A DNA stretch of 64,000 nt from Agapanthus africanus (Eukaryota > Streptophyta > Magnoliopsida > Asparagales > Amaryllidaceae): assembly GCA_030015575.1 (NCBI GenBank), contig JASDDO010000016.1, forward strand, positions 455,404,141 to 455,468,140, given 5' to 3'. The notes under the pieces were generated by a model, which was not told where the DNA came from, did no database searches, and saw only the letters and a list, made by a program, of their open reading frames with translations. The translations under genes and the position numbers were made by a program. Each line of letters begins with the position of its first letter. Within the stretch, counting starts at the first letter, position 1. This document shows positions 23,110 to 34,725 of the stretch, in pieces.

Positions 23110-24350
23110 TCATTTCATGAGCTGATGTCTTGACGACGCGTCTTCAGGTGCTCGATGGGATTTGAAGTAGTCTATGAAGACTTTTCTCCAACCCTTAATC
23201 TTCTCTTCGTCTTCTATTTGGCATGCTGCTTGTTTGGCCGCTTCCTCTTCTTCAGACATCTCCGGAGATATCTCTGCCGGTGCGAGAATCCGGCTGCTTT
23301 GCACAATGATCCTTACGTCATCGAGGTTTTCGTCAGCCAGTTCTTTAGCGAGCTTAGCTAACGCATCTTCCTTGCTATTTTCCGCACGCGATATGCTTTC
23401 CAGGATGTAGGAGGGGATTTGTGTCAGCAATTGCTGCACTTTCTCGCCATATTTTACCAACTCAAGTTTACACGTCTGATAGTCACCATTTACTTGGCTA
23501 ACGACTAGCTGGGAGTCTCCATATATGAGGAGGTTTTCGATTCCCATGTCGACAGCAATCTCAAGACCTGCTATCAAAGCTTCGTACTCAGCCTCATTGT
23601 TTGTTCTCGGCTCTGTTAATGAAAGGGCGAAATGCATTATCCCTCCTTGCGGATTTATGAAGATAAGGCCCACCCCGGCTTTAATCATGGGGGTGTTTTG
23701 CTTTCGCTTCTTCAAGGAGGACGCTCCGTCGAAGTAGAGCTCCCATTGGACATTATTTTCATCCATCTTCTCTTCGATTGTGTCGAACACGTGTTCCTCT
23801 GGCAATTCGCAATTTAAGGGAGAATCGGCTGGTATCGGATGCTCAGCGAGAAAGTCGATAATGGCCTGGCATTTTACTGCTTTGAGGGGTCGATATATTA
23901 TTGAGAACTCCATCAAGAGGAGAGCCCATTTGACAAGCCTTCCTGTTAATATGAATCTTGAAATCAAATATTTGAGAGGATCCACCTTTGATATGAGATG
24001 GATCTCATGTGCCAGGGCATAGTGCCTGAGCTTCGTTATCGCGAAGATCAGTGCTAGGTAATGATTTTCAATAGGGGAGTAGTTGTTTTCTACCCCCAGA
24101 AAGACTCGATTCAAGTAGTAGAGAGCTCTCTCCTTTCCCTAGTCATTCTCTTGTGCTCATAGCGCACCTAGAGAACCTTCAAGGGTTGTCGTGTACATGA
24201 TGAGGGGCTTTCCCTTGACCGGAGCGGTTAGTACCGGCGGGTTCTGCATATATTGCTTGATTTCGTCCAGTGAACTTTGGCATTTACGATCTCAAATGAA
24301 CGGGGTCCCCTTCTTCATTAGATGGCTGTAGGGCGGCATTTGCCGGAGAG
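23110..24350 (-). pseudogene. RNase H and second (archaeal-type) RNase H of element B
   Basis: The RT-linked RNase H shows ERALYYLNRVFLG, LALIFAITKLRHY and QAIIDFLAEHPI, with stops near 24140-24170. It is followed by a second RNase H domain with catalytic blocks YFDGASS, NNEAEYEALIAGL and GDSQLVVSQ, which are intact here. Two RNase H domains in tandem define the Tat clade of Ty3/gypsy elements. A linker (ALAKLAKELADE) joins it to integrase. Confidence 0.9.
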
Positions 24351-24355
24351 GTTAG

Positions 24356-25440
24356 TTATGAACCGTCGGATATACGCGAGCTTCCCTTGGAGAGACCGCG
24401 GTTGCTTGAGAGTTCTTGGCCCGCTGGCATTTCCATAATTGCCATAATCTTTAATGGGTCTATTTCTATGCCTCGGTGTCGTACGATGAATCCTAGGAAT
24501 TTGCCTGAGGAGACTCCAAACATGAATATTAGAGGGTTCATCTTCATATTATATTTCCGAAGACGCTGGAACACTATTTTCAGATGTTCCCAGTGTTCCT
24601 CATACGATTTGCTTTTCACCATAAGGTCGTCGATATAGCATTCAACGATCTCATGGATGAGGTCATCAAAGATCTTCATCATAGCCCTCTGGTAGGTAGC
24701 ACCGGCGTTCTTCAGACCGAAGGCATCACTTTATAGCAAAATATGCCCAGCGGAGTCCGGAAGGCAGTATGCTTTCGGTTTTCAGGATGCATCTTTATTT
24801 GATTATACCCTGAAGATCCGTCCATGAAGGAGAAGACTTCATGGGTGGACGTGTTATCGATCATCAGCTCGGTAACAGGCACTGAGAAGTCATCCTTCGA
24901 GCAAGCTTTATTGAGGTCTCGAAAGTCCACGCAGACGCACACCATCCCATTTTTCTTCATCACTGGGACAATATTGGCGATCCAGTCGGGATATTGAACT
25001 TCTTGGATGAAGCCGGAGTCAATTAGTTTCTTGACTTCGGCATTTATGCTCATCTCGAGTTCGAGCCGCATTCTTCTTGGCGCCTGCATGAATGGCTTAA
25101 CGTTTGGCGATATAGCCAGTTTATCCACAGCTATCTCTGGATCTAATCCCGACATCTCGGAATAGTTCCATGCGAAGAAGTCTTTATACTGCGTAAGCAC
25201 GTCTTTTAGTATAGCCGCCTGCTCTTCAGACAGCAGCTTACTGACGAACGTTGGCATCAGATCGTTTGTCATCCCCAAATCGATTTTCTTCAGATTGTCT
25301 GATGTGGTGTGTATCCCATCTTCCATCTCTTTTGGCGCCGGTGGAAATTCTGAGATCACCTCGTCCTCGTCTTTATTTGCGAAGCACTGGGAGAGGTCAT
25401 CCACATTCTCAAGCTCTCCCTCCTTTGAGAATGTTACCAT
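24356..25440 (-). pseudogene. Reverse transcriptase of element B, frameshifted
   Basis: Blocks in order: DFFAWNYSEMSGLDP, PRRMRLELEMSINAEVKKLI, VDFRDLNKAC, FSFMDGSSGYNQIKM, YKVMP, then after a frameshift near 24712 CYIDDLMVKS (the YIDD active site) and GKFLGFIV. It copies the genomic RNA into cDNA in the particle. A second change near 24380 ends the frame early. Confidence 0.9.
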
Positions 25441-25579
25441 GTGGTAGGTACGAGCTCGTTTCTAAGCTCGATGTTGATCTGGACTTACCCTCGCAATGTG
25501 GGTCGCTTTTGGCTCATGCTTTCGTGGTGCGGCTACCCTTCAACTGTCAGATAGAGCAAACCTACATTGCTAATACTGG

Positions 25580-26673
25580 TCTTCGACCTAATCTTTGAAG
25601 GTGAAGCAGTCTTCAAGAGGATATCCTATTGCTAGGTGGTAGGAGCAATAATCCGGGTGATAGACCTCATTTACTTGTTTGGGGTGCCTGGATTCCGGGA
25701 GTGTCATCATTTGATGTTTCATGACAAGGTCGGATATTTTCCTTGTCTTGTCTCGAGGGAAAGAATATTCCCAACCCATCTTTTTCATAAAAGACGGATT
25801 CCAGCTGACTTTTTCTCGATCGTGTGGTTTCTTGGATCCACTTCATTGTTTTTGAACGCATTCCCGTTCTTCACCTTGTTGTGGCTTCTACGCCGGGCTT
25901 TCTTCTTGCCACGAGAGCACACAACGGGCTGAGAGTGAAGGGCATCGTCATCCTCCGTAGCCTACTGAACGATACGTTGCGTCCTGGTTTTCTCGTAAAT
26001 AGGCATTTCGCGGCTGTGGTCATCCCGAATCTTTTGACCCGCTTACCTTATTAGCTTGTCAATTTGTTCTTCGAACGACGGGCTTAGTATTCTCTTGGCG
26101 GGATCTCGCTCTAGTTCGATATCAGCGCTATCTGGAAATACATTCGCTTCTCCACCAGGGTTATTTATGACATGGCAACCATGGAATTGCTCCCGTTTCT
26201 TGGACCGAACGTATCCAAGCCCAGTCATCCCCATCCTCCCGTTGGGCATCTTTCGCTGAGTCTCGGGAACGTCCCAAATCTTGTTGTAGAACTAGGCTTG
26301 TCGAGAAGTTTGTTTGAAGGGTACACCATGGCATTTTAGTGGCCTTTTCAATCCCTCTGTGTAGTATCTGGGCAGACGGATTGGTTGGAGCCTATCGAGC
26401 GCAGGTTCGGCACCATACTAGACTTCTCTTTCCACTCTGGTCTCCGTGGATCGATAGAAGATGATCACCTTTTTAACCTTTTTGCTTGGGAAGGACGTAG
26501 AAAGTCCGCAGCTCCTGCACGCCGTATGTATCGAGCGCATCAAGTTCCCTGTAATGCTGCCGCGGAACCATGGCAATTTGTAAACTCTGATCAGCTCCAA
26601 TAAAGATTCGTACTGATGGACAAACAGAGAACACTGCGTTGACCTCGTCTTCAGAGTCGCTGCCAAAGACCAA
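25580..26673 (-). pseudogene. Linker between protease and RT with third zinc-knuckle-like module (B)
   Basis: Carries FGSDSEDEVNAVFS, MVPRQHYRELDALD, LPNGRMGMTGLGYV and EYSFPRDKTRKISDL, followed by HPDYCSYH...YPLEDCFTFK, a C-x2-H...C pattern related to the zinc-knuckle-like module in gag. Several frameshifts. Same order as 46080-47335 in element D. Confidence 0.7.
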
Positions 26674-26703
26674 ATAAGGAGTATATGGTTATGGCCTGCT
26701 GCC

Positions 26704-27345
26704 TTAGGGTTGCCCCGAGAAGACTATCTCTTCATCCTCCTCGGTATCGCTCCCAAAGATCGGGATGGTCGCGATGGCTTTTTGTTTATTCTCCGGTTTA
26801 TGACATCTTTCCGTGTCTTCGAAGTCTGGTAGAAAGTACTTAGCGTCTTCATATTTGCGGACTTCATTTACGGATAATGGATTTAGTTCTCCCATCATGC
26901 TGTACTCGAGGCCGTCTATGAAATACTTTATACACTGATGTTGTGTAGAAGGGATGACGTTGTACTCGTGTAACCAAGGCCTGCCGAGCAAGGCGTTGTA
27001 GCAAGTCTTAGCATCAATGAAATGAAATTTGATGTCAGTGACGAGCATCCCGAAGTGTAGCATCAGTATTACAGACCCGAGCGTTCGTGATGACTGGGAG
27101 TCAAACCCGGAGATGGTAATTTTATCCCGAGCCAGATGCTGAACGTTCATGCAAATCTCCTTCAACACTCTCACATTGAGAAGGTTGACGGAGGACCCAT
27201 TGTCAACCAGGATCTTTCCTATCTTGATGTCGTGGCAGTACCCGGTTACATACAATGGATGGTTGTGCTCGCACGTTCCGAGGAGGAGATCTTCATCGCC
27301 AAATGTAATGTCAGCTGTGTGAATTTCTTCCAGCTCATCCTTCAT
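26704..27345 (-). pseudogene. Aspartic protease of element B
   Basis: Open frame with GKILVDNGSSVNLL, where the active-site triad is D-N-G-S rather than D-T-G/D-S-G, then the flap-region block ITISGFDSQSS and YNALLGRPWLHE. The same D-N-G-S triad occurs in D. It would cleave the gag-pol polyprotein. This stretch has no stop but is cut off from a broken gag and RT. Confidence 0.8.
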
Positions 27346-27399
27346 CTTTTCTTCCGCAAAGAAAGCTTGGAACTGGTCAGGCTCTTGCAGTGCCTTGAT

Positions 27400-29464
27400 T
27401 AGAGAATCTCATGCTTCTTTGGACAGGAAGAGAGCATCCAGTATGCTTAGTTGCGTGAGTATCTTCCTCAGGTGTGTCAGGACATTGTAATCCACCTTAT
27501 TTTTCTTAGGCGGGTCTTTAGATGTAAGCTCCTTGACGACTCCATCATCGAGGGCAATTTCCTTAGGGAGTTTTTCCTTCCCCTTGTCTCTTTTGCTTGA
27601 ACCTTTGTCTGCAGGCCCAAGGTTCTATTCAGGCAACATACGATTACGCAGCTGAATGTTCTCGCAGTTCTTCACCTCTTCTTCTTTTCCAGAGGTGGCT
27701 TCTTTGAAGAGAGAGCCGAGGGTTATTTCTTCCTCAGAATCGCTCCCGAATGTGAGAACTTGAGTTTTCATTTTTGTCAAAATGGTATCAACCATATGAC
27801 ATTTGCCAGTCGCTTTTCCTTTACGCTCATCTGTCGCGCTTCTCTGTTCCCGACAGGCTTTTCGCTTGAAGTGTTGTCGGTAGGCAACGTATCCCTGCCA
27901 CTACATCTTGAAAGTGTTGCACTCTTTGGTAGGGTGTATGACCCTCCGATGGTATAAGCAGTATTTTGGATGTACATCCGCTTCATCAAGGCACGTACTC
28001 CTGGGAGTATTTCCTTCAAAAGGCGGCAGCTTCATTCCCACTGACAAGGTTTTGGTGAATCGTTTCCCCATCTTAAACTTGCTTTTGTCTGCTGCAGGTG
28101 TGCTTCGATCCAGTTGGAGTACTTCGTGACTCTTCCTTGCGCAGCTTCCTCATCCTGACACCGACGCTTGGCCTTTTCATATATAGTCGTTTCACGTTCT
28201 CGATCGGCTTTGCTCTTTTGAAAGACTTCGTTTAGCAGCCTGTCAATCAAGTTGTCTGACGGCTTCAGGGATTTTGACGCCGGTCTTGCCCCCAGCTTTT
28301 CTACGTTATTTTCTAACGCTGAGGGAGCTTCTTTGCCTTTCACTTACGAATGAGAGATCATGTGGAAACTCGCCACATAATCCTCGGGTTCTTTTGACGA
28401 GTTGTCTCCCTCGTCATTGTCACTGATTCCGTTTTCAAGTATGCGGTTGAGAAACTCTTCTAGTGTGATTGGGGTGCGCGCCTTTTGGTTGTATTCCTCC
28501 AGCAAGTCAATGCAGTTCTGCAGGTCCGTGCGCTTGTCGTCAAGCTACATGGGCTTCTTGGTATTCTTCTTTTTCTTCGAAGACTTTGAAGGCCCGACCT
28601 GGGTGTTTTACCCATCGCTACCAACTTTCGGTGTTGGGCGCGGTTTCAGCATCCCCTCAATGATCTCGGGCTCTAGCGGGTTTTTCCATCTGATCGACGG
28701 ACATGCTTAAAGATCCTTCAGCATTCTCTTAGTTTTAGCTGAAAGGACAACTTCCCACGGAGCTTCTTCTATAAATGAGCATGATGTCCCCGGCGTATCT
28801 ACCTTTTTTGGAGCGTTCTATTATGGAGGGTTTACCTTCCAGTTTTCGGACAGCACGAACTTTCCTTGTTGGTATTGTTCCTTAACCCAGTTTTTGAAGA
28901 CGTAGCAATCTTTGATTAGGTGACCCATTACTCTGTGGTAGGGGCAGTAGTTGGGACTGTTGACGTCACCAGGCTGCAGTGGGCATCTTGGATCCGGCAG
29001 AGTGATGAGCCTGTTGCGCACCGCTAGTTCGAACAGTCTCCTCATTTTATCCCGGAGAAACGAGAAAGGACGTATCAACTTCTCTTCGAGGGATCGGCGT
29101 GTGTTGCTTTGGCGAGCAATCGGTTTCGGGTCACTCGGTTGTTGTTGAGCGTTGGCAATGAATGTCGCTTTCCCTTTGCCCTTTTCATTCCGGAGATCCG
29201 TTTTTGAAGAGGACGGCCTATGGCCCATCTGGTCCATTTGGGCTAGCTTGTCAATCAAGGCCTCGAAGGTGGTCGGCTTGAAGAACATCATAAATTGGGA
29301 TATAGTTGCCTGAGGATCGAGGGTCCCTACGAACATGCCCACGGCAGGAGCTTCTTCGATGCGTTGTTCGCATTTTGACCATAGGTTCCACCACCGGATT
29401 GCATATTGAACCAAGGTCTCTCCTGGCTTCACCCTGGCATTGATTATCGTGTCGCTCTGACGAC
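27400..29464 (-). pseudogene. C-terminal gag of element B
   Basis: Includes the end of the capsid region (KPGETLVQYAIRWWNLW, VGMFVGTLDPQATISQFMMFF), the SFLRDKMRRLFELAVRNRLI block and the knuckle-like YCPYHRVMGHLIKDC at about 28900-28960. A second CLYH...HPTKEC module lies near 27880-27950. Stops and frameshifts near 28350-28820 and 27750-28030. Gag binds and packages the RNA. Confidence 0.8.
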
Positions 29465-29768
29465 CTGAGTATGCATGCTCAGAGTGAGAAGTGGATCTAG
29501 CTTGGACCAGGACCTGACGTACCTCGAGGATAGCGCGGACATCTTGATCAGCGACTCAGAGCTATACTCTCTTGATCTCCATCTGGTTAGTTCTTTTGTA
29601 TTTGTTTTGATTTAGTGACTGCATTTCTCATTACCTGTGCATTGATTACTGATTACCACGTAAAGCTAGAAGCCGAAGTATGACTACGGCAGGATATTTC
29701 CTTGACCGTAGGAGCATGGCTGGCCTTGTCAACCCTTCGTATTCCGTATTTTGGGAAGCGGGGCATGA
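29465..29768. other. About 300-bp unrelated segment replacing part of capsid in B
   Basis: On either side the sequence follows D (43020 and 43370), but these bases do not resemble the 340 bp of capsid coding in D. No open frame, no terminal repeats and no duplication seen. It may be a gene-conversion tract or filler at a repaired break. Confidence 0.6.
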
Positions 29769-30928
29769 CAGCTCACCTAATGAGCTCTTATTTGTTGAGC
29801 TATGTAGTCGTCAAGGGCAGCCTTAGAGATCGTTTCCTACTTGGCTGTTGATAAATCCGGTGGAGGATTTGATGTTTCCCTACTGTCGTCTTCGATAATT
29901 ATCGGAGGGTCTTCGGCTGGAGGTTCTGGCTGGATCATCATCCCAGCTATGTCTTGGAACAAAAGCACCATCTGTTTTATATTAGCGGTCTATTCTGCGG
30001 CCTCCTTATCCTTCCTTTCCAGCACCCTTCGCAAGAACTTGGTATCAGTCTCCTGCTCCCGGCGTTGTTCAGACGATTCTTCCGGGCTTTCTTTTTGCCC
30101 AGTGAGTGCTGACATCTTCATTAGCATTTCTTGGAGCTTCTGCTGCTGCTCTTGAGCTTTTCTCACAGACCGTGTGAGTGGTCGAGGACCCGTGGAAGTA
30201 CGACTTTCCTCTTTCCCGGAAGCCATGTACACCGTGTGTACTACCATGCCCCCAAACTTGGGGAGTTTGGGTACATTGCCTTTGATATTTTCCGCAGGCA
30301 TGGGGATCTTCTCCGGCTTTCTCTTCTTATGGGAGGTCGAAGTTGAGGGGGCCGTTGCAGCAGGTACCCATGTGGACGATACCTTATATGGTATGACAGC
30401 GGGGTGGTCCTCCTCCTGCCGATCCTTTTTTTCTTCAGTCGGCGAGAGTAGTCTTTATCGATTACAGAGTCTTGGACTCTTCGTCAGACTCTGTGGATTT
30501 TGGAGGACAACCGCTGAGGGGGTTGCTCCGGCTTTGCCTGCATCATGTTTTCAACAGGCGGAGGAGACTTCTTTAATACAGCGGTTGGAGAGTTCTTGCG
30601 CACCCTCCTGAGCAGCTCGAAGCTGTTCTCAGTTGGAACGGCAGCGTCAATTTCCACCATTGGAGCTGGTGGGGTAAGTCCAGAGGGGGAACTGCCCCCA
30701 TCATTCCTCACTCGGTGCCAGTGGCGACGTCAAGCATGTCGTGCAGATGGAACCAACTCTGTCGTGAGAGCGGCTTCGTCATGCCCCCACTTCGATGAGA
30801 GGCCGCTGCTAGTGTCAGCCTGTTGAAGACTGACATCCGTTGAGAGGGGACGGTCAATCTTGCAAAGGCCGATCTTTTGATAGGGGAAGCAGCCTTGGCG
30901 ACTTCGCCGGAAGCAGGAGTTGGAACGA
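29769..30928 (-). pseudogene. N-terminal and middle gag of element B (left of insertion A)
   Basis: Matches D in order: LTPPAPMVEIDAAVP, LRRVRKNSPTAVLKKSPPP, VVHTVYMASGKEESR, KAQEQQQKLQEML (Gln-rich coiled coil), EQRREQETDTKFLRRVLERK and FQDIAGMM. Several stops. The frame was cut by element A; its start is at 39548. Confidence 0.8.
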
Positions 30929-30933
30929 CCAGT
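30929..30933 (+). repeat. Target-site duplication CCAGT (left) of element A
   Basis: CCAGT before the LTR start TGTTCAG and again at 39032-39036. Perfect 5-bp duplication. Confidence 0.96.
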
Positions 30934-32390
30934 TGTTCAGTTGATAAAACTGCGCATTTGTATTACATTTTTCCTACCATTTTCATATTAAAAAAGTACT
31001 TTAATATAATATATTATACATATAAGGGTTTATGTGTTAAAACACCATTTTCCATGTGTTAATATATTTTAATTAGCATTTGGTAGGAAAATGTATGCAA
31101 ATAAATCTATTGACCAAATCCTAGTAGAAATAAGCCTACTAAATATTATTTGAGATTATTGTGCAGAATTTTCCAAGTTGTTATGCAGAATTTATCAAAC
31201 AAATCAATTTGTTGAAGAAAACTTGCCAAATTAAGAATCAAAACTTGGAGACCAAGTCTGGAAGCAACCGAGAGAAGATTTCTGAATTCTAAAGGTGCCT
31301 AGGATTGCCACATATCACAAGAAGCAAGCCCAAGAATTTTGATGAAGAGATCCTCACCATTGAGCGCGGATCCGCGGCCAAACCCCCCCTTGGGTCGCGG
31401 ATCCGCCGCAATCTTAAGGAGTTGGAAGACAAGATTTTGTGGGGTGAATCAAAGCTATATTTTACCAAGTTTTCAACAAGAAGATTCTGGCTTTGCACTA
31501 TAAAAGAGCACCGAGAGCCTCTTGGAAAAGTCATCAAGCCAAAGAGATCACGAAGCCCCAGACGCTCACGCATCCAGGCTGATCATCGACTGTTCGACTA
31601 CCTCCTTAGGAAAGATCGAGAAGCAACTAGTTTGTAATCATTTCCTACGGAATAAAAGTGTAGATTGTTCAAGTTGATTAATAAAGGTAGTTGTTTTATT
31701 TAATTCTTTTCCATTTTACATTATGTTTTCCCTCTCTATCTTTTCATCTTCTTTTCCCAACATGCGCGAGTAATTCTCCGCTTGTTAGGGTTCGTAGGAT
31801 TAGGGTAGGCTAATGGACGATAAAAATCCCTAAACCCTTTTCAAGTCCTATAAAGTTTATGAACTTTATCAAAAGAATTATTAACATCCTAATCGGGCGC
31901 GCTAACAATTCTTTGCTAGTTCCGACCGCGATTAGAGATTAGATTAATGATTGTTTTGGTAAAGGCTAGATATGAACGGAGTTCCGTGTCGAGATAAGGG
32001 TTAAGAGTGGGATTCCTTTTCCCTCCAGAAACCCTAATCTACACGCATCACTGTCGCTCTAGTTTTAAATCTATTAATGGATAAAAAGGGTAATTTTTAA
32101 TTAATTGTCCATAACTACTAAATCCTAACGAACCCTACAAGCCCCCTTATTATAGTAACTACATCCTTAAAATAATCTAGATTTATATTTTACATTCTTG
32201 TTTAACGTAGATCTAGAAACCATTCGATAAAATTCTTTATCCCTCCTCTCTTTCTCAACACATCTAAAGTAAGAATAAAAGGTTCCACGTTTCCCAGAGG
32301 ACGACCCGTACTCATTTCGGTCTAGCTACACGCGGCACCGTTATTGATTGCGGTTACTATTCAAACAAACACTTTTTTACACATCAATCA
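30934..32390 (+). repeat. 5' LTR of element A
   Basis: 1457 bp, TGTTCAG...AATCA. Carries CGCGGATCCGCG (31365-31376) and GCGGATCCGC (31397-31406), a TATAAAAG at 31499 and an AATAAA-type word near 31651. The short frame 31305-31637 is partly kept in the other LTR but is not a gene. Confidence 0.96.
31499..31506 (+). promoter_or_regulatory. TATA box in LTR of element A
   Basis: TATAAAAG, preserved at 38140 in the other LTR; likely the promoter of the genomic RNA. Confidence 0.65.
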
Positions 32391-32392
32391 AA

Positions 32393-32411
32393 TGGCGCCG
32401 TTGCCGGGGAT
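32393..32411 (+). other. Primer-binding site, tRNA-Asp
   Basis: TGGCGCCGTTGCCGGGGAT two bases after the LTR end; complementary to the 3' end of plant tRNA-Asp, the usual primer of Athila elements. Confidence 0.9.
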
Positions 32412-33213
32412 ACGTGCGTAATTTTTTATTTTTACTATTTTTGTTGAATTCTTAGACGATTTATATCATTATTAACACAAAACTGCAAATGGCATATTTA
32501 ACGATTTTTGCGTGAATTTTGCGAGGAAATCTGGAGTCACGGACTTGAGGAAACAGGAGTCTAGGGTTCACACTTCTCAGGTATCTTTCTCAACTCTTTC
32601 TCTCTCCCCTCAAATCCAATAAAATCTATCTTCTGCAGGATTCTTTGCAAAACAGCGCCGCTCAAAAATCTTTTTGCAAAAGTTTTGTGATTGGTTTTGT
32701 TTTGCATATTTAATACGGACTTTAAGGGGCAAAGACAAAATCAAGATTAGGTGGGGATTTCATCACCCTTCCTAAGCCCCACAAATCACAAACCGAGCAT
32801 ATAGATCAACCCTTCATTAATTTAAAAAATATCTAGACCAGACTCTAAGGACTGTCGCGCTCAATAAGGACAGAGGAAGGTCGTGGGTAATCTATCGTTT
32901 ATCCGCATTACTTTGTAGTGCCTAGGCAAGTGTGACAAAGGCTAGTGGTTTTTAATTAGGCCCACGACGTGGTTCCTTCCCACTTACCTGGCACTTACCT
33001 GGCTACAAGGGTAGTACGGAGGCGGTAGAGGATTGATCCTGCGGCTTGTCCTTTGGAAGTCTAGGAGCGGTCTAGAGACTGGACCTAGGTGACCTTAGTT
33101 CTAGGGTTGCTTGTGCATCTTAGGGGTGATTTGTCTTGAGTCCCACTTTTTTCAAAACAAGCTAATTTTAAAATCACACACACGCTGCCACTTGCACTAA
33201 ACCCGCTTAGTGC
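32412..33213 (+). other. Leader of element A, no gene
   Basis: About 800 bp between PBS and gag, without a credible frame. Nothing else recognised apart from a short direct repeat of ACTTACCTGGC near 32978-33003. Confidence 0.6.
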
Positions 33214-34725
33214 ATGCTCGGCTGGACACGGGATCCTAGTGCCCGTCTTGTCCGCGTTCTTGCTATCGACGCCGAAGTCGGTACTTCTTCATCTTCTTTT
33301 CCCCCACCACACACGACCGAGATGGACGGCACTCCATCAGATTATAACACCACGCTGCCACCGCCCGTAGGTGCTCAGAATCCACCGCGCATCTCTCTCC
33401 AAGAGAGATGCTATCCTATCCGTGGTCCTCTTCCCACTTGTCTATCTCTTCCACCACCTAACAGGGATAATTTCGAAATTAAACCCCACTACATCAATCT
33501 GCTGCCCAAATTTCACGGGCTTGAGTCGGAAGACGCGTACGTTTTCATCACCAAATTCGAAAACGTATGCGCAATGATGGGTACTTCACAATTGACTTTA
33601 GATGCTATGCGCTTACGTTTTCTCCCATTCACACTGTGCGACTTGGCAGAAAAATGGCTTTATAATACTGCCGCACACTCTATCACTAATTGGGATGAAT
33701 TCGTCATAGCATTTCTTAAGAAGTTTTACCCAAATCATAAGACTGCTCACATTAGGAGCGAGATCAACCAGTTCACCCAGCTTCCCAATGAACCATTTTG
33801 GAAGTGCTTTGAACGTTTCAAAGATCTGCTTGTCCAATGCCCCCATCACGGAATACAAAGATGGGATTTATGTCGGATTATATATGAGGGCATTAATCCA
33901 GCGACAAAGCAGATGCTTGAAACAATGTGTCAATGCAATTTCATGTCTAAAGATGACGGTGAAGCATGGAAATATCTGGAAGATCTCGCAGAAAGTACTT
34001 TGCAGAGGGAAAGCATAAGACCACCTTCAACTAAGGGAGGTATTCACCAGCTCGATGTTTCTATCGCAGTAAAAACCGAAATGGCAGCGATACAGAAGAA
34101 ACTCGATGCTATTGAGAACAAATTTTCATCATTCTCCCTAAATCAGGTCACGCTTCCTAAGACCGTATGTGGTTGCTGTTCGGATCCTTCACACTTAACG
34201 GAAGAATGTCCTATGAATGCTTCATTTCAAGCTAATGTTGCTTTTCAGCAGCGACCTAGAAACGACCCTTATTCTTCCATGTACAATCAAGGATGGAGAA
34301 ATCATCCTAACTTTGCTTGGAATCAAAACCAACAAAGCAATTATCAAAGACCTCCTCCACAGCAACCACAACCACAGAATCAGCCCCCCTTTCAGTCACA
34401 GAATTTCCAAAATCCGGTCAACATTTCTACACCACAAGTGGCCGGTACTGACAACTCACTTGCACAAACTTTGGATATGTTCATGAAACAATCCATGCAA
34501 ATTTTGGCTGAGATGAGGTCTTCTATTGATGCCCTAATGAAAAACTCCTCCCATGGTGAGAGTATTAAATCAATAGAAAACCAAATCGCACAGTTAAACG
34601 CCGCAATGAGTGCGAGAGAGAAAGGAAAACTCCCATCTCAACCCATACCTAATCCTGGCCATTCACAAAGTTATAATGTGAGTGTTGTTACCACGTTGAG
34701 ATCGGGAAAAGTGCTGAATAACTGA
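33214..34725 (+). CDS. Gag of element A
   Basis: Open frame of 503 codons. The capsid-type domain spans about residues 85-265 (FEIKPHYINLLPKFHG, KWLYNTAAHSITNWDEF, FLKKFYPNHKT, FERFKDLLVQCPHHG). A canonical CCHC zinc knuckle (CGCCSDPSHLTEEC) follows at about residues 318-331, then a Gln/Pro/Asn-rich region. The first ATG (33214) may be upstream of the true start; ATG at 33322 (MDGTPSDYN) is an alternative. The frame ends at TGA (34723-34725), directly in phase with the protease frame. Gag forms the particle and packages the RNA. Confidence 0.88.
   Translation: MLGWTRDPSARLVRVLAIDAEVGTSSSSFPPPHTTEMDGTPSDYNTTLPPPVGAQNPPRISLQERCYPIRGPLPTCLSLPPPNRDNFEIKPHYINLLPKFHGLESEDAYVFITKFENVCAMMGTSQLTLDAMRLRFLPFTLCDLAEKWLYNTAAHSITNWDEFVIAFLKKFYPNHKTAHIRSEINQFTQLPNEPFWKCFERFKDLLVQCPHHGIQRWDLCRIIYEGINPATKQMLETMCQCNFMSKDDGEAWKYLEDLAESTLQRESIRPPSTKGGIHQLDVSIAVKTEMAAIQKKLDAIENKFSSFSLNQVTLPKTVCGCCSDPSHLTEECPMNASFQANVAFQQRPRNDPYSSMYNQGWRNHPNFAWNQNQQSNYQRPPPQQPQPQNQPPFQSQNFQNPVNISTPQVAGTDNSLAQTLDMFMKQSMQILAEMRSSIDALMKNSSHGESIKSIENQIAQLNAAMSAREKGKLPSQPIPNPGHSQSYNVSVVTTLRSGKVLNN

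Noticed and set aside
31305-31637. 110-residue frame in the LTR of element A
   Set aside because: The other LTR carries a stop and changes at the same place; no family resemblance.
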